DNA of 64,000 bases from JAJVID01 sp035275345 (GTDB lineage Bacteria; Acidobacteriota; Blastocatellia; RBC074): positions 1 through 64,000 of the forward strand of contig DATEMY010000364.1 in the NCBI GenBank assembly GCA_035275345.1. Reading direction: 5' to 3'. The notes under the pieces were generated by a model. The model saw only the letters and a list, made by a program, of their open reading frames with translations, was not told the origin of the DNA and ran no database searches. Positions within the stretch are counted from its first letter, which is position 1. Every line of letters begins with the position of its first letter. Of this stretch, positions 8,481-15,223 are shown one piece after another. A program made the position numbers and the translations under genes.

Positions 8481-10382
8481 TCAATGATGCTCAAGCTTCA
8501 TCATCCATACCAGCGTTTCGCCTTTAACTTTGAGCCTGGTCTGTTTGTTTACCTCATCCCTTTCGACTTCAGGCTTGATGGCCGAAAACGACGCCAGATA
8601 ATGCAATACTGACGCTCTCTGGGTTAGATCACGGATGGCGCCGTGGTCCTTGGGATTCGCCCAGCCTTTGACGGCCTCCAACTCAGGAACGGCGCGCTCG
8701 GACCAGATGAGCCAGATATTCTCGGCGCCTTCTTCATGGTCGAGGACGAACCAATTCTCCCGCTGGTTCGGGCCGGGCAGCGGGATTCGCGCTACCTGGC
8801 CAGCGCGGATTTCCGGCGAACCGCCGCGGATATCCGCGTCGGGAAAGAGGAAGTTGAAATTGGGTAAACCATCATTCTGCCTCGGCCCTTCGTTTATGAC
8901 ATATAAAGAGCCGGATTGCGGACTGCTGATGTGGAAGCGTATCTCGTCGCTTGCTCCCAGGATGAGATTGTCGAAGGTGGGGAATGGCTTGGCGCGAGGG
9001 GTACGTCTGGGGTCTCGTCGCGCCTCCATGATGTAATTGAGACGCCGGTCCGAAGCCACGACGGGAGTCGTTCGGGCCTCCTCAGGTTGAGCCTTGTTCC
9101 CTATGCTGAAGCGCGGCAAGTCGAGAATGCCGATGACGGCCAAAAGGGTCAAGGCGAGTGGCGCCAACCATCGCCGCAGGCCGGCAATCGCGTAGGACGC
9201 CGTCGCCAATGGACTCCCTTCTCCTCCCAGGCTGTCTGCGAACGCGTCAGTAAAATCTTTCGCGTTAGTGAACCGGTCCTCCGGGACGAACGAGAGCGCT
9301 TTTAAAATCATGTCTTGTGAGGCTTCAGGCAAATCGGCGCGCAGTTCGCGCGGTTTGACTTTGACCCCGGCGCGCTGCGATTCATAGAGTTGAAAAATTG
9401 ACTCGTCGTTGAAAGGCCGCCGCCCGGTTACCAATTCGTAAGCGATTACTCCCAGGGCATAGATGTCACTGGCCGCGACCGGTTTTCCGCGTAACTGTTC
9501 AGGCGCCACGTAACTGCGCGTCCCAACGACTTCGGTAGTCTGGCAATCGGCTCCCTCCGGCAGCTCATGTATTGTCGCAATTCCGAAATCAATCAGCTTC
9601 ACATACTCTTCATCATTCAAAATCTGAAGCATGATATTTTCAGGCTTGAGGTCACGATGAATGACGCCTTGTCGGTGAGCGGCTGCGAGAGCCTGTCCCA
9701 TCTGGCGGATTATCTTTGCGATGCGCTCAAACTCCATTCCACCCCGAGTCATTGCGGAGCGCAGGCTCTCGCCGGAGACATATTGCATAACGAGATATGA
9801 CCGTCCGTCGGGTAATGCGCCGACGTCGAGCGCGCGCACCACGCCCGGATGGTCGATCCGCGACAAGGCTGCGATCTCAATCCTGAATTTCTTTTCCAAC
9901 CACGTCCTGCGCATGGTTTGTCGCCATACGTTCAGCAAGACTTTGATCACCACCGGCGCGTCATGCAACTTCCGGTCGCGGGCGAAGAAAACCGCGCAGG
10001 TCCCGCCCTGACCCAATTCTCTTTCGATCACATAACGCCCGCCGAGCATGGCGCCTGGCGCGAAGTATCCGGCTAATCCTTCGGACGGAGATGCCGTGAC
10101 GTTATTCGGCGGATGGTCACAACCCGGGAGAGCTGCGCCTTTCGCGTCCAGGTCGTCTTCATCATGATTCGCGGCGTCCGTCAGCGGGGGCATTGAGAGC
10201 AGCGCGGGCGTGGCAAGGAAACTCTCCGCCCGCCCTTCATGAGTTAACATCGCTTCGACCTCCGAGCGCAAGAACGCATCGCCAGCGCAAGCCCTGGCAA
10301 GGAAACCGGAGCGCTGTCCCGCTTCAAGCTGCAAGGCGCTGTAGCAGATCCGGCAAACCCGTTCGTATAATTCCGGCGTCAC
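8481..10382 (-). CDS. transmembrane Ser/Thr protein kinase with DUF4384-like C-terminus
   Basis: Protein of 633 residues with a GTG start preceded by AGGAG eight bases upstream, ten bases after the sigma gene stop. Residues 1-65 are the N-terminal extension common in acidobacterial kinases. The kinase domain spans about 117-383: glycine-rich loop LGQGG, Lys147, Glu169, HRDLKPEN with catalytic Asp244, DFG with Asp265, and APEQ. All key residues are present, so it should be active. A membrane segment at about 405-421 separates it from a C-terminal domain (about 455-560) resembling DUF4384, presumably periplasmic. Topology and operon place suggest a sensor whose outer domain matches the exported DUF4384 protein. 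Targets may include the sigma factor; this is inferred. Confidence 0.88.
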   Translation of the reverse strand: MTPELYERVCRICYSALQLEAGQRSGFLARACAGDAFLRSEVEAMLTHEGRAESFLATPALLSMPPLTDAANHDEDDLDAKGAALPGCDHPPNNVTASPSEGLAGYFAPGAMLGGRYVIERELGQGGTCAVFFARDRKLHDAPVVIKVLLNVWRQTMRRTWLEKKFRIEIAALSRIDHPGVVRALDVGALPDGRSYLVMQYVSGESLRSAMTRGGMEFERIAKIIRQMGQALAAAHRQGVIHRDLKPENIMLQILNDEEYVKLIDFGIATIHELPEGADCQTTEVVGTRSYVAPEQLRGKPVAASDIYALGVIAYELVTGRRPFNDESIFQLYESQRAGVKVKPRELRADLPEASQDMILKALSFVPEDRFTNAKDFTDAFADSLGGEGSPLATASYAIAGLRRWLAPLALTLLAVIGILDLPRFSIGNKAQPEEARTTPVVASDRRLNYIMEARRDPRRTPRAKPFPTFDNLILGASDEIRFHISSPQSGSLYVINEGPRQNDGLPNFNFLFPDADIRGGSPEIRAGQVARIPLPGPNQRENWFVLDHEEGAENIWLIWSERAVPELEAVKGWANPKDHGAIRDLTQRASVLHYLASFSAIKPEVERDEVNKQTRLKVKGETLVWMMKLEHH

Positions 10383-10392
10383 TGTTTAGCTC

Positions 10393-10950
10393 CTATCCTA
10401 GCTCGCGAAGAAGCCAGAGTTTGGCCAGGGTCAAGTCTCGCTTGACGGTCCCAAGCGAAACGCTGAGGACTTCGGCTATCTCTTTCAAAGCCAGGCCGCC
10501 GAAGAAGTGCAATTCCACCACTCGGCTTTGTCTGGAATGCAGCGCGGACAGCTTATCCAATGCTATATCAAGATCGACGAGATCCGGGTTGCGTTCGGAA
10601 AATACCTCGGCCGCTTCTTCCAACGTGACATGCTTCGCTCCGGCGCCGCGCTTTAAGGCTTTTTGCTCGAGGGCGTAATCAACCAGAATGCGCCGCATCA
10701 TCTGGGCCGCCACCCCGAAGAAATGAGCGCGGTTCTGCCACTGCACGTTTTGCCAGTCGATCAATCGTAGGTAGGCTTCTTGCAGGAGAGCGGTAGTTTG
10801 CAGAATATGGTTGGGGCGTTCCTTCGCCAGGTAACTCTTGGCCAGGCGGCGCAACTCAGCATGCACCATCGGGGCGAGTTTTTCGAGCGCCTCTCGATCT
10901 CCATCGCTCCACGCTACCAGTAGCTTGGTGATCTCGTGTGTCGTCGACAT
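10393..10950 (-). CDS. ECF RNA polymerase sigma factor, TIGR02999 type
   Basis: About 185 residues when started at the ATG at 10950 (MSTTHEITKLL). A TTG further upstream is possible but has no better ribosome site. Region 2 contains ILQTTALLQEAYLRL and the promoter-melting segment AHFFGVAAQMMRRILVDYA; region 4 contains LALKEIAEVLSVSLGTVKRDL, a helix-turn-helix for -35 recognition. The set matches the ECF subfamily named TIGR02999, common in acidobacteria and planctomycetes and often paired with kinases rather than anti-sigma factors. It heads the operon of kinase, TPR-CHAT and DUF4384 protein. No anti-sigma gene is adjacent, so control by the kinase is plausible. Confidence 0.88.
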   Translation of the reverse strand: MSTTHEITKLLVAWSDGDREALEKLAPMVHAELRRLAKSYLAKERPNHILQTTALLQEAYLRLIDWQNVQWQNRAHFFGVAAQMMRRILVDYALEQKALKRGAGAKHVTLEEAAEVFSERNPDLVDLDIALDKLSALHSRQSRVVELHFFGGLALKEIAEVLSVSLGTVKRDLTLAKLWLLRELG

Positions 10951-11024
10951 TACTAACCATCTCTTAGCCAATTGGCGACCACGGGGACGGCGTTATTTTA
11001 TCACAGTCGCAGATAGGCGCGTCG

Positions 11025-11834
11025 TTATTTCTGTCCGACGATCAGCGTCGCTTTGATCGAAACGTCGAAGTCCATCATGTGGCGGTCTTCATCAATGATC
11101 TTTACCGACTGCTCTCGAACCTTACCGCGAGTCTCTTCATCCGGCAGGATCGCCAACCAGTCGTCGAGGAAGAAGGTTTCGATCAGCGGCGCTTCGAAGA
11201 ACGCTTTTCCGTCATTGAAATCAAACCGCTCTTTACGCGTCACGCTTCGAACGTGGTTCAGGCCGGCGTCAATCGCGATCTGTTCGGCGTCGCTCACAGT
11301 CAAGCGCTCGGTGATCAGTCCCTCGAGCTGAGGCGTGTAATCGAGCAATCCCAGGTTGTATAAAGATTCCCAGTAGATCGAGAAGAATTCGTCGAAACTG
11401 CCGCGGGTCGTCAGCTTCAATACGACAGTAGCGCCACTCTTCGCGACCCGCGCCAGCTCAGCGAGAGCCGGCCCGATTGCCGCAGGCGGCAGCATCGAAG
11501 CGTCGCCGATCACGAGATCGAACTCTCCGTCGTCGAATTTGAGCGATTGCAGCGAGCCCTCGCGAAATTCCACGCGGTCCACCTTTTTCACCTCGGCCTT
11601 GCCGCGCGCCAGAATCAGTTTCTCGGCGCTCGGATCAACGCCGACGACCTCCGTTTTCGCGCCGCATCTGATCGCCAGATCAATCGCATAACCGCCCGTT
11701 CCGCATCCGGCGTCCAGAATCTTTCCTTCCTCAGGCATTCCGACTTCGTCATCGATCATCTGATCGAAGGCTTCAGTCCATACGGGCGCGACATACAGGT
11801 CATGGATGTACGCAATCTCTTTGGCGTCTCTCAT
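11025..11834 (-). CDS. class I SAM-dependent methyltransferase
   Basis: About 269 residues. Motif I (ILDAGCGTGGYAIDLA), the acidic post-I loop (EVVGVDPS) and motif IV-like FDLVIGDASMLP are those of class I Rossmann methyltransferases of the Methyltransf_11/25 type. The substrate cannot be told. Two ATG starts are possible: 11855, with no ribosome site, and 11834, with GAGGG about twelve bases upstream. I list the second with low certainty. The gene stands alone, transcribed toward the sigma operon and divergent from the M4 protease gene. Confidence 0.75.
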   Translation of the reverse strand: MRDAKEIAYIHDLYVAPVWTEAFDQMIDDEVGMPEEGKILDAGCGTGGYAIDLAIRCGAKTEVVGVDPSAEKLILARGKAEVKKVDRVEFREGSLQSLKFDDGEFDLVIGDASMLPPAAIGPALAELARVAKSGATVVLKLTTRGSFDEFFSIYWESLYNLGLLDYTPQLEGLITERLTVSDAEQIAIDAGLNHVRSVTRKERFDFNDGKAFFEAPLIETFFLDDWLAILPDEETRGKVREQSVKIIDEDRHMMDFDVSIKATLIVGQK

Positions 11835-11855
11835 TGTGTCGTCATTCCCTCGCAT

Positions 11856-12205
11856 AATGGCACGATACTAGCCAATCAATCGCGCAGGCTGCAAGCGCCT
11901 GACGGTACGTTTTGACGCTGATCGCGCGTCGCCAAGGCCCCGTTCAGGCCTCATCGGCATGTCCTCCAATTCAGAAAAAGCAAGCTTCGCTTTCAGATCG
12001 GCCTGTGAATTTTTTTGCCGGCCTACAAGTTCCGCGGCGCCATTCCCGCATTTAGGAAGTGAGGGGAGCAAGCGGCCCCCCTTAATGGTGGTGGGGCAAT
12101 TAACGCTCAGCCCAATTCAACCCAACTACAGTAAGGCGCAGGGGCGGCTTCAGCCGTGGCCCCAAGCGCCTCTCATGCCGCGCAATTTATAAGAGGAGAA
12201 AGATT
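11856..12205. other. intergenic region between divergent genes
   Basis: About 350 bases between the methyltransferase and M4 protease genes, presumably holding both promoters. No gene is supported. The only marked structure is the hairpin at 12135-12170, listed separately, and the AAGAGGAGAAAG ribosome site before 12206. Confidence 0.5.
12135..12170 (+). promoter_or_regulatory. GC-rich 5' leader hairpin before M4 protease
   Basis: Nested pairing: GGCGC (12135-12139) with GCGCC (12166-12170), GGGGC (12141-12145) with GCCCC (12159-12163), and an inner GGCTTCAGCC. It sits 36 bases before the start codon. It could be an mRNA leader structure stabilising or controlling the protease message; no riboswitch class is recognised. 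Confidence 0.4.
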
Positions 12206-13876
12206 ATGCAGAAGATGTGGAAAATTTCGATCATTGCTTTGGCCTTCATCCTGGCCATTGGTCCCATGTTCAGTTCAGCGCCAGTGGGCGCGCAGGTCGG
12301 CTCCAATCAGGCGATCCAGCCTCAAAAGCAGTTGAGCCCGCAACAACAACAGGCGCTCCGGGCTTTGGGAAGGCGTTTGCAGGAGGTCGAGTTCGACGAC
12401 CGCGCAGTCCCTTCCTGGCTGAGGGGCGATTTGGGGACGGTCAATGGGAGTCCTCGTGACGCGGCCGTCGAAGCGATGCGCGCGCTCGGTCCCCTCTTCC
12501 GCCGCGGGGCGGACGACGAGTTCGAGATGAGTAAGGAGCCTGTCCAGGACGAGCTGGGCCAGACGCACGTTCGGTTGCAGCAACGTTACCGCGGACTGCG
12601 TGTGGTGAGCGCCAAAATGATCGTGCACCTTCAGGGCGATCGTGTCATAGGCGTCAACGGCGATTTTATTCCCGAGATTGATCTGGACCCGAGGCCGGGC
12701 TTGATCGCCGAGGTCGCGTTTGGCATCGCGCGAAGGAGAATGCCGGCGGCGGAGATGGTTGAAATCACCAGGCCCGAGCTGGTGGTTTTTGTCACGGAGG
12801 ATAAGACGCCTCGCCTGGCCTGGAGCCAGCAAGTGGCCTATGAAAGCGCTGACGGCCAGCCGAACAAAGACCTGATCTTCGCCGACGCCGCCACAGGCGA
12901 CCTGCTGGGGCAGCGCGCGCTCATCTGGACGGCCAAGAACCGCAAGGTTTATAGCGCCAATCACGGAACCAGTCTGCCGGGTAATCCGCTCTGGCAAGAG
13001 GGAGACATTCTCTTTTCGTTCTATAGCGATGCGCTGAAAGGCGCCGTCAACGGAACGGGAAAGACCTACGATTTTTACAAGAACGTTTTTAACCGGGACT
13101 CTTACAACAATGCGGGGGCGGCGCTGATCTCCACCATCCATTACGGGAACGACTACAACAACGCGTACTGGGATTCGAGCTTGAAGCAGATGGTCTATGG
13201 CGACGGCGACGGAGTGACGTTCAAGCCACTGTCCATCGGGGTGGATGTCACGGCGCATGAGTTGACCCACGGTGTGACCGACGCGACAGCAGACCTGATC
13301 TACGCGAAGGAGTCCGGGGCGCTCAACGAGGCCATCTCCGATATCCTCGCCATCGCCACGGAGAATTATTACCCATCTTCCATACAGCCTTTATTCTTCG
13401 ATTGGCAGATCGGTGAGGACGTCTATACGCCAAACGTGGCGGGCGATGCGCTCCGCTATATGAACAATCCGACTCTGGACGGATATTCCGCCGACTACTA
13501 CCCGGACCGCCTTTATCCCGGAACCTGTACGCCCTCGTGGGGTAACGATTACTGCGGCGTACATGGCAATAGTGGCATCGCCAACCTCGCCTTCTACCTG
13601 ATGGTCGTCGGCGGACAGCACCCGCAGGGGAAGACCACGAATGTGGCGCCCGCCATCGGCATGTCGAAGGCAAGAAAGATCTGGTACCGCGCGCTGACGG
13701 TCTATATGGATGAAGATGACAACTTCCAGCAGGCCCGCTCCAAGACAGTTCAGGCCGCCGCCGACCTGTACGGCGGGAACTGTGGGGACGCAGCCAAGGC
13801 GGTTAGGAGCGCGTGGAACGCGGTGGGCGTCACACCTACCAGTCTCATACTACCCTGCTTAGTCCTTCCTATCTAA
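12206..13876 (+). CDS. secreted M4 (thermolysin-like) neutral metalloprotease
   Basis: Protein of 556 residues with AGAGGAG upstream and a signal peptide (ISIIALAFILAIGPMFSSA). The propeptide (about 30-240) holds FTP and PepSY-type regions that act as intramolecular chaperone and inhibitor. The mature part has HELTH at residues 351-355, the third zinc ligand Glu375 in GALNEAISD at the expected distance of 19 residues, and the proton donor His453 in VHGNSG. All catalytic residues are intact. Thermolysin family enzymes are zinc endopeptidases that digest extracellular protein. The gene is monocistronic; a strong terminator follows at 13902-13940. Confidence 0.92.
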   Translation: MQKMWKISIIALAFILAIGPMFSSAPVGAQVGSNQAIQPQKQLSPQQQQALRALGRRLQEVEFDDRAVPSWLRGDLGTVNGSPRDAAVEAMRALGPLFRRGADDEFEMSKEPVQDELGQTHVRLQQRYRGLRVVSAKMIVHLQGDRVIGVNGDFIPEIDLDPRPGLIAEVAFGIARRRMPAAEMVEITRPELVVFVTEDKTPRLAWSQQVAYESADGQPNKDLIFADAATGDLLGQRALIWTAKNRKVYSANHGTSLPGNPLWQEGDILFSFYSDALKGAVNGTGKTYDFYKNVFNRDSYNNAGAALISTIHYGNDYNNAYWDSSLKQMVYGDGDGVTFKPLSIGVDVTAHELTHGVTDATADLIYAKESGALNEAISDILAIATENYYPSSIQPLFFDWQIGEDVYTPNVAGDALRYMNNPTLDGYSADYYPDRLYPGTCTPSWGNDYCGVHGNSGIANLAFYLMVVGGQHPQGKTTNVAPAIGMSKARKIWYRALTVYMDEDDNFQQARSKTVQAAADLYGGNCGDAAKAVRSAWNAVGVTPTSLILPCLVLPI

Positions 13877-13901
13877 ATTTGAAAGACGATTGAGATAGTT
13901 T

Positions 13902-13940
13902 CGCCCCTTGCCACAGCTTACCGGCGAGGGGCGAGTTTTT
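13902..13940 (+). terminator. Rho-independent terminator of M4 protease gene
   Basis: CGCCCCT (13902-13908) pairs with AGGGGCG (13927-13933) and is followed by AGTTTTT. It lies 25 bases after the stop codon. It also separates the GC-rich chromosome from the AT-rich island that follows. Confidence 0.8.
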
Positions 13941-13998
13941 CTCCAGCCGTGATCGGCGACCGATGCCGCTCCCCACCATACAATTTTTATTGAAATAC

Positions 13999-14012
13999 TT
14001 GATCTAGATCAA
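13999..14012 (+). promoter_or_regulatory. perfect FNR/CRP-family operator
   Basis: TTGATCTAGATCAA is a 14-base perfect palindrome and an exact match to the FNR consensus TTGAT-N4-ATCAA. It lies about 100 bases before the small Cys-rich peptide gene. Its centre is at 14005.5. With the -10-like hexamer at 14035-14040, that places it at about -41.5, the class II activator position. Regulation by low oxygen or nitric oxide is the usual meaning of such a box; here it is inferred. Confidence 0.7.
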
Positions 14013-14034
14013 TGACGGTCCAATATGATTCAGC

Positions 14035-14040
14035 TATTAA
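14035..14040 (+). promoter_or_regulatory. putative -10 element of FNR-type promoter
   Basis: TATTAA, five of six matches to TATAAT at its conserved ends, placed so that transcription would begin near 14047. There is no good -35 box, as expected for a class II activator-dependent promoter. The leader would be about 68 bases long up to the peptide start at 14115. Confidence 0.45.
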
Positions 14041-14114
14041 AGAAGGCGTTGGTTCTCAATTGTTCTTTCACTACACAAATATTCCCAAACTTACAACAAA
14101 AAAAGGAGGTTTCT

Positions 14115-14366
14115 ATGAAGAAAGATACAGCTCTTTCTGTGGCGATGCCCACAATTAAGATAATTACCCTGGGGATGCTTATGTGGGGCGCTAACGTTTT
14201 GTCTACCGAAGCAACTGCTGGATCCGCATGTTATACCTGCAGTACGGTTGGAGGGGCATACAACTGTGTGGAGCCAAACCCCGGTGGGTCTGGGTATTCC
14301 GCATGCGCTGAATGGCATGAGTCAGGTAGTTGTATTCTTAGCGGAACGAGTTGCACGGCGAGCTGA
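14115..14366 (+). CDS. small secreted six-cysteine peptide
   Basis: Protein of 83 residues. I chose the ATG at 14115 because it follows AAAAGGAGG and opens with a basic end, a hydrophobic core (IKIITLGMLMWGANVL) and a signal-peptidase-like site after EATA. The predicted mature part has about 48 residues with Cys at mature positions 4, 7, 16, 29, 38 and 45 (ACYTC, YNC, SAC, SC, SC) and many Gly and Ser residues. I recognise no family. It recalls secreted Cys-rich peptides of the NVEALA kind and glycocin precursors, but neither assignment is supported by a diagnostic motif. It lies in the AT-rich island before thiol-redox and glycosyltransferase genes, so disulfide bonding or glycosylation of this peptide is a natural hypothesis. 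Confidence 0.65.
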   Translation: MKKDTALSVAMPTIKIITLGMLMWGANVLSTEATAGSACYTCSTVGGAYNCVEPNPGGSGYSACAEWHESGSCILSGTSCTAS

Positions 14367-14491
14367 GCTAAAGTAGCTGCCCGCTCAAAAGGCGTTCTTG
14401 GGTAAGTTACATTTATGGCTCAAGAGGCGATTAAGCGTTTCGCTTCTCTACAGTACAAAAAATGATGTTGGACTGTGGTCATAGCTAATCA

Positions 14492-14548
14492 GGTCATCGT
14501 GCGATTTGACTTTCTGTCGCCAAACTGAAAGGAGATCACACGATGACC
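14492..14548 (+). promoter_or_regulatory. inverted repeat over an upstream start codon
   Basis: GGTCATCGTG (14492-14501) is the exact reverse complement of 14539-14548, which contains the ATG at 14543. Folding would place that ATG in a stem and the AAAGGAG at 14528-14534 in the loop. A second small hairpin follows at 14551-14572 (CGTTCGCT with AGCGAACG). It could be a translational switch, an operator, or the end of the peptide transcript. Confidence 0.4.
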
Positions 14549-14647
14549 GGCGTTCGCTTGCTTGAGCGAACGATTATACTGTCACATTTCGCTGCTGCGG
14601 TAGAACCGGCATTTACACATGATGGCTCATCATCGAAAGGATATTGT

Positions 14648-15181
14648 ATGCATGATATTGCTAAGAAGCTTAATGCACTCGCAAACATTACAATTATTAT
14701 AGTTGGGGTGATAATAGTCGCCCTTTTAGTTAAACGGCAGTTCTTCAGTGAGCCACTATTCTCAACTAATAATTTCCAGATTGGAAAAAGAGTTCCGCTG
14801 GAGGAAATAACGTGGGATCAAAATGACCAAACACTATTTCTCGTAATCACGGAAAAATGTCATTTTTGTACAAGCGGTATGCCCTTTTATCGTCAATTGG
14901 CAGAGATGCGAAACGGCCAAAATAAGTTTAAACTAGTTGTAATTACAACGGGCAGGGGTGATGAAGGAAAGAGATATGTTAATAGTTTAGGCATAACGAT
15001 TGATGAGATAAAACAAGTGACGGATAAAACAATTGGGATTGTACGAGTGCCATCTATAATACTTGCCAACAGCAGTGGTATCGTAACAGATATCTGGACC
15101 GGGAAGTTGACTTCTGTTCAGGAGACGGAAGTATTGGATAGATTGAAAGGCGTTGGCCATTTGGTCACACAACACCCGTAA
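14648..15181 (+). CDS. membrane-anchored thioredoxin-like protein (CHFC)
   Basis: Protein of 177 residues from the ATG at 14648, preceded by AAAGGA. An in-frame ATG at 14543 also has a strong AAAGGAG and would add 35 residues; I cannot decide between them. One membrane helix lies near the N-terminus (ITIIIVGVIIVALLV, about 14-28) and an extracytoplasmic thioredoxin fold follows, with CxxC at Cys71-Cys74 (EKCHFC) and the expected cis-Pro at Pro135 (RVPS). This matches TlpA/ResA/MauD-like thiol-disulfide proteins. It lies between the Cys-rich peptide and a glycosyltransferase, so it may handle that peptide's cysteines. Base composition is clearly AT-rich, as in its two neighbours. Confidence 0.75.
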   Translation: MHDIAKKLNALANITIIIVGVIIVALLVKRQFFSEPLFSTNNFQIGKRVPLEEITWDQNDQTLFLVITEKCHFCTSGMPFYRQLAEMRNGQNKFKLVVITTGRGDEGKRYVNSLGITIDEIKQVTDKTIGIVRVPSIILANSSGIVTDIWTGKLTSVQETEVLDRLKGVGHLVTQHP

Positions 15182-15223
15182 ATGGTACAATTGTAGACCG
15201 CAATAATGAATGGAGACCTAAAC

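Noticed and set aside
12135..12170. Known riboswitch upstream of the M4 protease
   Set aside because: The nested hairpin does not show the conserved core of c-di-GMP, SAM, glycine or cobalamin riboswitches.
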